From: Streptomyces sp. CT34
GTDB lineage: Bacteria; Actinomycetota; Actinomycetes; Streptomycetales; Streptomycetaceae
Assembly: GCF_000805335.1 (NCBI RefSeq)
Contig: NZ_KN708638.1
Location: 6,459,239 to 6,523,238, forward strand
Direction of reading: 5' to 3'
Length of the DNA: 64,000 bases
Shown here: positions 17,804 through 26,190 of the stretch, one piece after another
How positions within the stretch are numbered: the stretch's first letter is position 1
Layout: every line of letters starts with the position of its first letter
Notes under the pieces: model-generated
Seen by the model: the letters and a program-made list of their open reading frames with translations, nothing else
Database searches by the model: none
Told to the model about the DNA's origin: nothing
Position numbers and translations under genes: made by a program

Positions 17804-18426
17804 CTACTGACCGTGTGCGCGGCGGCGCTTGTGGCAACGTCGGTGATGGTGGGCGAGGGCGGCGTGCGGATCCGCGCCCTCGTCCACCCGCGTGTGGTCG
17901 GCGTGGACGGTGGCCGCGGTCGGCCGCGGTACGCCGTGGATCAGCGCGTGTTCGGCGGCCACGGCCAGCCGGTGGGCCCGGACCACGGTCAGCTGCGGAT
18001 CGATGACGATATCGGCCTCGGCGCGCAGCGCATGCCCGATCCAGCGCATCCGCAGCTGGCCGACGTCCCGTACGCCGGGCACGTTCCGCAGCGCGGTCTC
18101 CGCGGCCTCGACCAGGGCCGGGTCGACCGAGTCCATCAGCAGCCGGACCACCTCGCGGGCGGCGTCCTTGAGGACGAGCAGGATCGCGGCGGTGATCAGC
18201 AGCCCGATGACCGGGTCGGCGGCCCGCCAGCCGAGCGCCGCGCCGCCCGCACCCAGCAGCACCGCGAGGGACGTGAACCCGTCGGTACGGCGTGCGGTCC
18301 GTCCGCGACCAGCGCGGCGGAGCCGATCCGCCGCCCGGTGCGGATGCGGTACCCGTTCACGTTCTCGGTCTCGGTCTCGTCATGCGGTGTACCGGGGGCG
18401 GTTTGCTCACTCACAGGCCGTCGCAC
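17804..18426 (-). pseudogene. Broken cation diffusion facilitator (CDF) transporter
   Basis: The C-terminal half of a CDF metal-ion/proton antiporter is readable from ~18262 down: last two membrane helices (GWRAADPVIGLLITAAILLVLKD) and the cytoplasmic domain (RMRWIGHALRAEADIVIDP, HAVPR-like IHGVPRPTAATVHAD). Upstream the family sequence continues in another frame (GYRIRTGRRIGSAALVADG at ~18350-18305), and the expected HARTDGFTSLAVLLG joins the two frames only if one base is restored near 18290. The first three or so helices are missing altogether, because only ~60 bases separate this remnant from the divergent ArsR gene. The lost N-terminus and the frameshift together make a functional transporter impossible. 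Confidence 0.8.
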
Positions 18427-18481
18427 CTTCCCGCCAGGTCCCGGGCGCGGGCTTGTGTCCGCGCGCTCGCCCCCTCATTAT

Positions 18482-18497
18482 GTGCGTATGACCGCAC
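18482..18497. promoter_or_regulatory. Candidate ArsR operator overlapping the arsR-type start codon
   Basis: GTGCG at 18482-18486 and CGCAC at 18493-18497 form an inverted repeat with a six-base centre containing the ATG of the regulator gene. The position between the regulator and the divergent CDF remnant fits an autoregulated metal-sensing repressor of the ArsR/SmtB family. Confidence 0.4.
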
Positions 18498-18889
18498 GCA
18501 TGCATCTATCGGATGCGCATGGTTCGCAGCGGTCGGACGGAGGGAGCGCGGTCGGGCACGGGTCCGACGGGCAGGGGCCGGACGACGGGGAGCGCATCGC
18601 CGTCGCCGTGGAGATCCTGGGGCTGCTCGCCGACCGCACCCGGCTGGCCCTGCTGCGGCGGCTGGGCGCGGGTGAGGCCGATGTGACCACCCTGACGGAG
18701 GCATGCGGCGCCTCGCGTACGTCCGTCAGCCAGCACCTGGCCCGGCTCCGGCTGGCCGGGCTGGTCACCACCCGCAAGGACGGCCGTCGGGCCGTGTACG
18801 CCCTGCGGCACGGGCATCTGCGGCGCCTGGTGGACGAGGCCCTCAGCGCCGCCGACCACCGGGTCCGTCACCTCCCGCCGCACGACTGA
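18488..18889 (+). CDS. ArsR/SmtB family metalloregulator
   Basis: A 133-residue winged-helix repressor. Residues ~40-115 hold the family fold (LGLLADRTRLALLRRLGAGEADVTTL, then the recognition helix GASRTSVSQHLARLRLAGLV and wing TTRKDGRRAVYALR). The C-terminal helix ends with a His-rich stretch (DHRVRHLPPHD) that could form a zinc/nickel site of the alpha-5 type. Normally such a gene sits beside the CDF exporter it represses; here that exporter is broken, so the regulator may be left without its main target. ATG 18488 is used; ATG 18500 is also possible. Confidence 0.85.
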   Translation: MTARMHLSDAHGSQRSDGGSAVGHGSDGQGPDDGERIAVAVEILGLLADRTRLALLRRLGAGEADVTTLTEACGASRTSVSQHLARLRLAGLVTTRKDGRRAVYALRHGHLRRLVDEALSAADHRVRHLPPHD

Positions 18890-18988
18890 CCCGGCACCGC
18901 GCCCGGTGCGGTTCCGGCACCGGGGCGGGTGCGGCCAGGACACCGCGCTCCACATGTCGAACCCGCGCCGACCTCATACCGTGGAGGA

Positions 18989-19678
18989 ATGCGCGTCCTG
19001 GTGGTCGACGACGAGGTCCGCACGGCGGCGCTGCTGCGGCGCGGGCTCTCCGAGGAGGGCTACGCCGTCGACCTGGCGGCGGACGGCCCGGAGGCGGTGT
19101 GGCGGGCCGGCGAGGTGCTGTACGACCTGATCGTCCTCGATGTCCTGCTGCCGGGCTTCGACGGCTTCGAGGTGTGCCGCCGGCTGCGGGCCGGCGGCTG
19201 CTGGTCGCCGGTGCTGGTGCTCAGCGCCCGGAACACCGTCAGCGACCGGGTGCGCGGGCTGGACGCGGGGGCGGACGACTATCTGGCCAAGCCGTTCAGC
19301 TTCGCCGAACTGTTCGCGCGGCTGCGGGCCCTGGTGCGGCGCGGCGCACACGCACGGCCGACGCTGGTGTCCGTCGGCGATCTGCGGCTGGACCCGGCCA
19401 GCCGCCGGGCCTGGCGCGGCGAGACGGAACTTCGGCTGTCGCCCAAGGAGTTCGCGCTGCTGGAGCTGTTCCTGCGGCACCCCGGCGATGTGCTGACCCG
19501 GACCCGGATCCTGGAACACGTATGGGAGTTCCCGTGCGACGGGGTGTCCAACGTCGTCGATCAGTACGTGGCCTATCTGCGGCGCAAGATCGACCAGGGG
19601 GACCCGGTCTCCCACCTGGAGACGGTCCGTGGCGCCGGCTACCGGCTGCTCGACCCGGCCCCCGTGAACGGCGGTTGA
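18989..19678 (+). CDS. OmpR/PhoB-type response regulator, orphaned
   Basis: A 229-residue two-component regulator. The receiver has the acidic pair Asp 8/Asp 9, phospho-acceptor Asp 51 (LIVLDVLLPG) and Lys 101 (AKPFS), all intact; the C-terminal winged helix (~130-225) carries LSPKEFALLELFLRHPG and VVDQYVAYLRRKID. Start ATG 18989 is fixed by the universal MRVLVVDDE opening, although the GGAGG is only two bases upstream, an unusually short spacing. A sensor kinase gene should follow, but only a scrap remains (see 19786-19896), so the regulator must use another phosphodonor or act unphosphorylated. Confidence 0.9.
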   Translation: MRVLVVDDEVRTAALLRRGLSEEGYAVDLAADGPEAVWRAGEVLYDLIVLDVLLPGFDGFEVCRRLRAGGCWSPVLVLSARNTVSDRVRGLDAGADDYLAKPFSFAELFARLRALVRRGAHARPTLVSVGDLRLDPASRRAWRGETELRLSPKEFALLELFLRHPGDVLTRTRILEHVWEFPCDGVSNVVDQYVAYLRRKIDQGDPVSHLETVRGAGYRLLDPAPVNGG

Positions 19679-19785
19679 GGCGCGACGGCCAGCGCCGTGG
19701 CGCCGGCCGCCCTCGGGTGGCGCCGGCCGCCCTCGGCGCGTACGGGCCGGCCGGCCGCGCACTCCGCCCGGCGGCCCGGCCGGCC

Positions 19786-19896
19786 CGCGCCCTTACGCAG
19801 GAACGCCGCCTCGTCACCGACGCGGGCCGTGAACTGCGCGCCCCCTGACCGCCCTCACGGCCGAGCCGCAACTCGCCGGCGCGGCCCACATGTCAG
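19786..19896 (+). pseudogene. Remnant of a sensor histidine kinase (HisKA region)
   Basis: Just after the response regulator, one frame reads ALTQERRLVTDAGRELRAP and then stops; shifting by one base continues LTALTAEPQLAGA. Together this is the H-box neighbourhood of a histidine kinase, normally ADASHELRTPLTAL, with Arg in place of the phosphorylated His. The sensor, dimerisation remainder and ATPase domains are gone. Both the frameshift and the lost His show it is dead. The stretch 19680-19785 before it is low-complexity and unreadable. Confidence 0.6.
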
Positions 19897-19991
19897 CATT
19901 CACATCTTCCGTACACGGTGGCCTCACCGACCGATCCGCACACTGACGGCAAGAACACCCCGGAACCGGAATCCAGGTGAGGTGAATTCCT

Positions 19992-20426
19992 ATGGGGAGC
20001 ACCAAGAAGTCATACCGCCTGCGGACCGCGGCCATCGGCGCCGCGTGCGCCGCCCTCCTCGCCGGCGGCGCGGGCACCGCGGTCGCCGCACCGAGCGCCC
20101 TACCGGGCCACCACTCGGCCATCGCCATCACCGCGACCACGGCGAAGCCGAAGAAGGAATCGATCAGCATCAAGGCGAGCGCCAAGTCGATCAAGGCCGG
20201 CCAGTCGGTCACTCTCAGCGGGCGGACCAAGAACATCCCGACCGGCACCAAGCTCACCGTGCAGCACCTGAACAAGGGCAAGTGGACCACGCTGCACGCC
20301 AGCACCAAGACCAAGCACGGCGGCAACTACAGCACCAAGGTGAAGCTCAGCAAGAAGGGCACGGAGAAGCTCCGGGTGGCGCACGGCAAGACCGTCTCGC
20401 CCACCGTCACGGTGACCGTGCACTGA
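19992..20426 (+). CDS. Small secreted Lys/Thr-rich protein
   Basis: A 144-residue protein with a clear Sec signal peptide (KKSYRLRTAAIGAACAALLA, cleavage near AVAAPS at ~33). The mature part is rich in Lys, Thr and Ser and looks like a single Ig-like or beta-sandwich domain (IKAGQSVTLSGRTKNIPTGTKLTVQ, then SPTVTVTV at the end), as found in bacterial cell-surface adhesion or wall-associated proteins. GAGGTG lies eight bases before ATG 19992. A nested hairpin follows. Function unknown. Confidence 0.8.
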   Translation: MGSTKKSYRLRTAAIGAACAALLAGGAGTAVAAPSALPGHHSAIAITATTAKPKKESISIKASAKSIKAGQSVTLSGRTKNIPTGTKLTVQHLNKGKWTTLHASTKTKHGGNYSTKVKLSKKGTEKLRVAHGKTVSPTVTVTVH

Positions 20427-20491
20427 CGTCGGCTCACCACCACCCCGTCCGTAACTCACCTCCACAACTCACCCCCATCCCGTCCGTCCCC

Positions 20492-20537
20492 GCGCCGCCG
20501 GGGCGCCCCTCCGCACCGGGGCGCGCCCTGGCGGCGC
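20492..20537. terminator. Nested hairpin after the secreted protein gene
   Basis: Outer stem GCGCCGCC (20492-20499) with GGCGGCGC (20530-20537) and inner stem GCGCCCC (20503-20509) with GGGGCGC (20518-20524). It starts about 65 bases after the stop of the secreted protein gene. Confidence 0.5.
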
Positions 20538-21002
20538 TCCTGCGCGGTCGAGGCTGAGGTAGTCGAATCCGAGCCCGATCAGGTGCTCCAGGCGCTCGAC
20601 CAGATTGGTCACCAGTGTGGACACCGTGGGGTGGTCGACATCCTGACCGCTGCCATGAGGGCGCCGATTTCCATTGCGGCGTAGGAAACGGCTGTCCATG
20701 CGACTGGTGCCCGTGGACCGCTCCCGGATCGATGACTTCGTGGCTGATCAGCGGGTGGCCGCGCCAGATCAGGGGGTGCGAGGGCGGAACCGGTGATGGA
20801 GGTTGGCCATTACCGGTCGGTGTTGGTGACGGGCGAGGTGGCGGTGGATCAAGGCGATGGTGCCGGGGGAGCGGAGCTGGGCAGGGCGGCGTGGGAAAAG
20901 GGTTGGCGCGGTTGCCGGGGGCTGCTCTACGCTCGACGATGTTGTTGACGGTGGCCTGGGCTGCCGTCGTCGGCTGTTGAGCATTCCGGGAGGTGCGTAC
21001 TG

Positions 21003-21074
21003 ATGACTGTCGTTGCGATGGGCGTTGCCCGCCTGCAGAAGTTCATCGATCCCACCCCCGTGGTCTCCGGCTGA
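21003..21074 (+). CDS. Possible 23-residue peptide upstream of rsgA
   Basis: ATG 21003 is preceded by GGGAGG at a nine-base spacing and opens a 23-residue frame (MTVVAMGVARLQKFIDPTP, ends VVSG). The start context is good for such a short ORF. It lies 73 bases before rsgA and may be a leader peptide or a chance frame. Confidence 0.3.
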   Translation: MTVVAMGVARLQKFIDPTPVVSG

Positions 21075-21147
21075 CACGACGTCACTCCTTCTTCCGCGCG
21101 CGTTTTCGCGCGTTGCCGGGACCGCTTCTCCTTGAAGGGTCATCCCG

Positions 21148-22293
21148 TTGTTCGACACTGATCTTCCTGCTGCGCAGCCGCTGTCCGCCTATGGCTGGGA
21201 CGACGGTTTCGCGGAGAGTTTCACCCCCTTCGCCGGGCAGGGGTTCGTGCCCGGCCGTATCGTCCGCGTCGATCGCGGACGGGTGGACGCCGTGGTGCCC
21301 GACGGCGACGGTAACGGCGACGGCGACGGCGACGGCGTCCGTACGGTGTTGGCGGACACCGCGTTGGTGGCGACCGGCGATCCCATGAGGGTCCCGTGCA
21401 CCGGCGACTGGGCCGTGATCGACTTGGCGAACGGACGGGTCGGCGACCATCTCGACGGCGTGGTACGGGCGTTGCTGCCGCGCCGTACCGCGTTCACCCG
21501 GTCCGCCTCGTCGAAGCGTTCGGAGGGGCAGATCCTCGCCGCGAACGTCGAGCACGCGGTGATCGCGGTGTCCCTCGCCGACGCGCTGGACCTCGGGCGT
21601 ATCGAACGCTTCGTGTCCCTGGCGTGGGAGAGCGGGGCGCAGCCGCTGGTCGTGCTGACCAAGGCGGACCTGGTGGGGGACCAGGCCGGGGTCGGCCATC
21701 TCGTCGCGGATACGGAGGGCGCGGCGCCCGGAGTGCAGGTGCTGGCGGTCAGCGCGGCGACCGGGGACGGAATGGACGTGCTGGGTGCCGTGCTCGCCGG
21801 CGGCACGTCCGTACTGCTGGGGCGTTCCGGAGCCGGGAAGTCGACCCTGGCCAATGCGCTGATCGGCGCGTACGTACAGGATGTGCAGGCGATCCGCGAC
21901 CGGGACGGCAAGGGGCGGCACACCACCACGACCCGGGATCTGCTGGTACTGCCCGGCGGCGGGGTGCTCATCGATACGCCGGGCCTGCGCGGCGTCGGGA
22001 TGTGGGACGCGGAGAGCGGTCTGGCCCGGACGTTCGCGGAGGTGGAGGAACTGGCTGAGCGGTGCCGCTTCGCCGACTGCGCGCACGGGGCGGAGCCCGG
22101 CTGCGCGGTGCAGGAAGCCGTCGTAGACGGTGAGTTGACGGAGCGCCGGATGGAGAGCTACCGCAAGCTCCAGCGCGAGAACCAGTGGATCGTCGCGAAG
22201 ACGGACGCCCGACTGAGGGCGGAGCGCCGACGTGAATGGAAGCAGCGGCAGGCGCTGGGGCGGCACATGATGGAGCGGAAGAGGGGGAGGTAG
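21148..22293 (+). CDS. rsgA: Ribosome small subunit-dependent GTPase RsgA
   Basis: A 381-residue circularly permuted GTPase that helps mature the 30S ribosomal subunit. Motif order G4-G1-G3 is as in the family: TKADLV, then GRSGAGKSTL, the switch HTTTTRDLL, and DTPG; the zinc knuckle follows (CRFADCAHGAEPGC). An OB-like domain occupies the first 110 residues and contains a non-conserved Asp-Gly repeat (DGDGNGDGDGDG) encoded by a short tandem repeat at ~21302-21336. The start is TTG 21148 with GAAGGG upstream; there is no better ATG in the right place. Many Streptomyces have a second rsgA-like gene elsewhere. Confidence 0.92.
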   Translation: MFDTDLPAAQPLSAYGWDDGFAESFTPFAGQGFVPGRIVRVDRGRVDAVVPDGDGNGDGDGDGVRTVLADTALVATGDPMRVPCTGDWAVIDLANGRVGDHLDGVVRALLPRRTAFTRSASSKRSEGQILAANVEHAVIAVSLADALDLGRIERFVSLAWESGAQPLVVLTKADLVGDQAGVGHLVADTEGAAPGVQVLAVSAATGDGMDVLGAVLAGGTSVLLGRSGAGKSTLANALIGAYVQDVQAIRDRDGKGRHTTTTRDLLVLPGGGVLIDTPGLRGVGMWDAESGLARTFAEVEELAERCRFADCAHGAEPGCAVQEAVVDGELTERRMESYRKLQRENQWIVAKTDARLRAERRREWKQRQALGRHMMERKRGR

Positions 22294-22512
22294 AGCCAGC
22301 AGGGGCCGGGGCTGTGCCTGGTCCGGTTCGTTCGGGTTCGGTCCGTGCCCGGTCCCGTTCCGTGGCGCGTGCGGGGCCGGGCGCTGCGTCCGATTTCCGC
22401 CGGTGGGGGCGTGGACGGTCCGCGCACGCGCGGTGGTCCGGGGACCGGGCGGCCGGACGGCGCCGCCGATCACCCTGCGGGGGCCGGCGGTGCCGTACCC
22501 GGTGGGATTCCG

Positions 22513-23184
22513 CTGCGGCCGGCATATCGGGGGCCGTACGCCGCCACCGGGATCTTCGTCTTCCTGTTCCTGGAGACGCGGGCGGGGCCGGGCGTCGAGG
22601 AGGAATGGGAGATCCGGCCGGTGGGCGAGCCCCGGGGGCAGCGGAGGCATCCCGTCTCCACCGCCGCAGCTGCCGCCGCACCTCCCGCCGCACGGGGCGG
22701 CTCCCTTACGGCATCGGCATCGCCGAGGTCGACGAGCCGGGCGGGCAGGCCGGGCCGACTGGGCGTAGCCGGCCGCCGGCGGGGCTGGTGTGCCCGGCGG
22801 CGCGGGGGACCGGCGGCCGGCTGGACGGCCGACCGCGGCCGACCGATCTGCGGGATCTGCCGACGGCCGTGCAGCGGCTGCGCCGGCTCTTCGACTCGAC
22901 CCGGACGCCATCCGTACGCCGTCGCCGAGCGGCTGGGCGCGGATCCGCTGCTCGCCGCGCCGGCCACCGAGCGCCCGGGGCTGCGTCCGCCGGGCGCCGC
23001 CGACCCGGCGGAACTGGCCGTACGGACGGTGCCGGCCGGCCCGCCCGCGAGGTGGACGGAGCGGGCCCCGAGGCGGCGGAGCGGGCTCCGAGTCGGTGGA
23101 GCAGGCGCAGAGGGGGCGGAGTGGGCACCGGGGGCATGGCGGCCGTGGGGCGGGTACGCCCTGCACCATCTGTGGCGGGCGGGG
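22513..23184 (+). pseudogene. alkA: Shattered 3-methyladenine DNA glycosylase AlkA
   Basis: Pieces of an AlkA-type base-excision glycosylase appear in family order but in three frames: RPAYRGPYAATG..FLETRAGPGVEEEWEI (22513-22614); LPYGIGIAEV and DLRDLPTAVQRLRRLFD (22701-22895); LDPDAI (22895-22912) in a second frame; PYAVAERLGADPLLAAP and GAADPAELAVRTV (22912-23034) in a third; then the C-terminal WRPWGGYALHHLW (23137-23184). The central helix-hairpin-helix part with the catalytic Asp, which should lie between the last two pieces, is missing: about 100 bases remain where well over 300 are expected. At least two single-base frameshifts and one internal deletion are needed to explain it. Confidence 0.75.
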
Positions 23185-23341
23185 CCGCTGCCCGAGGGGG
23201 ACATGGGCGGCGGAGCACCGGCCGACCCGGCGAGGGAGGCGGCCTGAGGGGCGGGGTGAGGGGCGTCCTGAGGGGTGAGGTGAGTGAGTGGAGCGCGGGC
23301 CGGCGGGATGTGGTGGCCGAGCCCGCCCGCCCGGTCGTCGC

Positions 23342-23824
23342 TCAGCCGGCGATCAGTGCCCCCAGCCAGGCACCCATGACCACCAGGCAGGCGAACAGCT
23401 CGACCAGCACGCTCAACCCGATGGCGCGCATCGCCGTACGGGTGGAGGCGCGGGCGTCGCCGTGGCTGCCGAGGCGGATGCGTTCGAGGGCGTACAGCCC
23501 GCCGACGGAGCCGAGCAGGACGCCGATGACCGGGATCAGGAAGAAGCCCGCGATTCCGGCCATGCCCGCGAGGAACAGCGTGCGGTACGGCGCGCCCGCG
23601 TCGCGCAGACTGCGGGCCGGAAGCAGCCAGGTGAGTACCTGGTTGAGGAGCAGTACGGCGGTGGCGGCCATCAGTACCGCCCAGGCCGACGAGGCCCGCT
23701 CGGTCGTCGCCCACCACAGCAGACCGGCCCACACGATGAGCGGCCCCGGAATGCCCGGAACCAGCACCCCGAGTACCCCGAGCAGCATGACGAGCCCGAC
23801 GGCGACCAGCTGCCACACACTCAT
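23342..23824 (-). CDS. DUF456 family membrane protein
   Basis: A 160-residue integral membrane protein with about four helices: VAVGLVMLLGVLGVLVPGIPGPLIVW-type opening, a second helix near 45-65, the Gly-rich MAGIAGFFLIPVIGVLLGSVGGLY segment near 90-113, and a last helix near 135-158. The paired PGxPG/IPVIG motifs are typical of DUF456. ATG 23824 begins the conserved part; the ribosome binding site is weak. It faces the alkA remnant. Function unknown. Confidence 0.82.
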   Translation of the reverse strand: MSVWQLVAVGLVMLLGVLGVLVPGIPGPLIVWAGLLWWATTERASSAWAVLMAATAVLLLNQVLTWLLPARSLRDAGAPYRTLFLAGMAGIAGFFLIPVIGVLLGSVGGLYALERIRLGSHGDARASTRTAMRAIGLSVLVELFACLVVMGAWLGALIAG

Positions 23825-24248
23825 GCGACGGCCCTGGGGGTGGCGGGGGTCTGCGCGGCGGGGGCGTGCGCGGGGTGGGCTGCGGGCCGTGCGGGGGTAC
23901 GGCCGGCGCCGCCGGTGGCGGTACGCGCCCCGAGCGGCGCGCGACCGGCGTCGGCTCGCACGCTGAGCCCTCTCTCGGCCTTCCTGACGGCCCACATGGC
24001 CCAAGCCTGCCGGACGCGGGCGGGACGCGCTTGCCGGCACACGGGGGACGGGGGACGGTGCGCCGGGCGCGCGCCGGTGCCGACGGCGCCACCGGCGCGC
24101 ACACGGTTTGCCGGACGCGCTTCAACCGGCATTGCCCGTAGGTGACTTGGGTGTTCGTGCGCCACTCGTACGGACATGGTGGGAGCGCCAGCAGAATGCC
24201 CATTTCGCGCCCTGTCTCAAGGGCGTACATCCAAGGACAATGCGGTCC
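23825..24248. other. Divergent intergenic region
   Basis: About 425 bases between the divergent DUF456 and PP2C-like genes. The right half (24110-24240) is somewhat AT-richer and probably holds the promoter of the PP2C-like gene. No gene or clear repeat seen. Confidence 0.45.
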
Positions 24249-26027
24249 ATGAACCGGCAGGGGGCAGGGCACGGCAGGCGGGACGACTGGTGGTGGCGCG
24301 AGTTGTACGGCGACGGTGACGGCGCCGGCGCCGGGGAGGCAGCTGACGGCGGCAAGGGCAGAAGCGGCACCGTGCCGGACGCCGGCCCGTCGGACGCTCC
24401 GGACACACTGGACGAACGGGTCGCCTCGGCACTCCGTGCACTCGCGGGACGGGAGCGGGCGCGGCCCCCGGCTGCCCCGGACCCGTCCGCGGCACCCGAT
24501 GTGCCCACGGCACCCGATGTGCCCATGACGCCCGATGCGCCCATGACGCCCGGCGTACCGGACGTTCAGGGTGTGCCGGATTCCCGCGTGGCACCGCGGC
24601 CTCCGGCCGGCGCGGCATCCCCGTCGCCACCCTCGCCCCCGTCCCCGCCCTCGCCCCCCACTGCGCCAAAGCCCGGTGATTCCCGGCGCCTTGACCCCCA
24701 GGGGGCAGGTGACCAGGGAGCCGATGCCCAGCGGCCCGACCGCCAGCGACCCGGCCCCCAGCGGTCCGGCCCCCAGCGACCCAGCCCCCAGCCGTTTGAT
24801 GCCCGGCGGTTCGAGCCCAAGCCCTTCGAACCTCGGCGATGGGAGCCGACTCCCTGGGAGCCGAAGCAGTGGGAGCTGCCCAAGCGACGGCCGGCGCCAC
24901 CGCCGCCACCCCCGCCGTCGCCGCCCATCCCGCTCCGGGCCACCGGTCCGGGGCCGCGCCCTTCCGCGCTCGCGCCCATAGGCCGCCCCAGCACCCCGGC
25001 CCGGGACGGCACCCCCGCCGACCCCCAACCACCATCCCCATCGAGGCCGCCCTCCCCACCGAAGCCCCCCTTCCCACCGGACCCACCGTCACCCGCGCCC
25101 CCCACCCGCGCCTCGGAGCCTGCGGCGCCCGCCCCCGAGCCGGCTCTCGTGCTCCCCGCCGCCGATCCGGACGCGCTCGACGCGCTGGCGCCCGACACCG
25201 TGCTGGACGGCGCCGGATACGGGTCCGTCACGCTCCGGGCCGTCTCCCAGCGCGGTGCCGCCGGCCGCGAACACGGTGAGCTGCGCCGCGACGCGCTGCT
25301 GACCGCCCGCTTCGGCACCGGCCGGGACGCGCTGCTGCTGGTGGCCGTCGCCACCGGCCTGCCGGCCGCCGGCCGGGACGCCCACCATGCCGCCCGCGAC
25401 GCCTGCGCCTGGATCGGCGGGGCGGGCGGCCGCAACGCCACCCGATTGGCGGAAGACATCCGGGCCGACCGCCGCGACGCCCTCACGTCGGGACTCCAGC
25501 GCCTCACCGGCCGCACGTACGGGCAGTTGCGCGGCCGGGCGGCGGAACTGGGCGTGCCGCCCGAGGAGTACACGGCCGCCCTGCGCTGCCTCCTGGTGCC
25601 CGCCGCCCCCGGCTGCCGTACGCGGGTGTTCTTCGGCGTGGGCGCGGGCGGCATCTTCCGGCTGCGCAACGGCGCCTGGCGGGACCTGGAGCCCCCGGTG
25701 GCGGACGCCGGCACCGGCGCCGCTCCGGGCCCGCCCGGTGCCCCCGGCGCTCGCCGTGCCCGCCACGCGCCGTCCGGGCCCGGCACCGCGGGCCGTCCGG
25801 ACCCGTTCCTCTTCCGTGCCACGCTCGCTCGCCCCGGGGACACGCTCCTGCTCTGCACCCCCGGCCTGGCCGACCCCTGGCACGGCGCTCCCGGCTTCGC
25901 CGCCCGGCTCGCCGGCCGGTGGTCCGATCCCCGGCCACCCGGACTGACGGACTTCCTGACCGACACCCAGACACCCCTCGCAGGCCATACCGAGGACCGC
26001 ACGGCCGTGGGTGTCTGGGAGAGCTGA
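24249..26027 (+). CDS. PP2C-like phosphatase domain protein with long proline-rich N-terminal region
   Basis: A 592-residue protein. Residues ~1-45 are charged and Trp-rich (RRDDWWWRELYGDG); ~75-330 are extremely rich in Pro, Arg, Gln and Ser, with runs of repeated PDVPTAP/PMTPDAP and RFEPKPFEPRRWEPTPWEP units and poly-Pro tracts, certainly disordered. The last ~240 residues have the pattern of actinobacterial PP2C_2 domains (AGYGSVTLRAVSQRGAAGREHGE, LLLVAVATGLP, ending TEDRTAVGVWES), but the classic metal-binding DGxG is not seen, so activity is doubtful. ATG 24249 is preferred over ATG 24240, whose AAGGA is too close. Confidence 0.75.
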   Translation: MNRQGAGHGRRDDWWWRELYGDGDGAGAGEAADGGKGRSGTVPDAGPSDAPDTLDERVASALRALAGRERARPPAAPDPSAAPDVPTAPDVPMTPDAPMTPGVPDVQGVPDSRVAPRPPAGAASPSPPSPPSPPSPPTAPKPGDSRRLDPQGAGDQGADAQRPDRQRPGPQRSGPQRPSPQPFDARRFEPKPFEPRRWEPTPWEPKQWELPKRRPAPPPPPPPSPPIPLRATGPGPRPSALAPIGRPSTPARDGTPADPQPPSPSRPPSPPKPPFPPDPPSPAPPTRASEPAAPAPEPALVLPAADPDALDALAPDTVLDGAGYGSVTLRAVSQRGAAGREHGELRRDALLTARFGTGRDALLLVAVATGLPAAGRDAHHAARDACAWIGGAGGRNATRLAEDIRADRRDALTSGLQRLTGRTYGQLRGRAAELGVPPEEYTAALRCLLVPAAPGCRTRVFFGVGAGGIFRLRNGAWRDLEPPVADAGTGAAPGPPGAPGARRARHAPSGPGTAGRPDPFLFRATLARPGDTLLLCTPGLADPWHGAPGFAARLAGRWSDPRPPGLTDFLTDTQTPLAGHTEDRTAVGVWES

Positions 26028-26190
26028 CACGACGTGGCGGGGGGGCGCCGCGGAGCCCCGCCCCACCGCCCGTCCCCAGAGGCGAACCCCGCCACCCCAT
26101 GGGTTGATGGAAGCGCGCCCCGGCCGACAGCCGAGAGGAGCGCGACCCAGCCGTCGGACAGGCACCGGCCGACCCGAGGAGTTCCCCTAC

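Larger units (their letters stand above)
20427..21147. other. Gap with degraded coding-like sequence
   Basis: About 720 bases with a terminator at the left (20492-20537), a minus-strand coding-like stretch around 20540-20699 (reads STLVTNLVERLEHLIGLGFD but has no recognisable family or plausible C-terminus), a further unidentified minus-strand frame at 20769-21158, and a 23-residue ORF at 21003. The texture suggests remains of one or more deleted genes. Confidence 0.4.

Noticed and set aside
20769..21158. Minus-strand frame resembling a transposase tail
   Set aside because: The impression rests on a few His/Arg-rich residues; no catalytic motif, inverted repeats or target duplication could be found.
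22345..23247. A single 300-codon plus-strand protein
   Set aside because: Only parts of this frame match AlkA; the remaining AlkA pieces are in other frames, so it is a pseudogene and not one protein.
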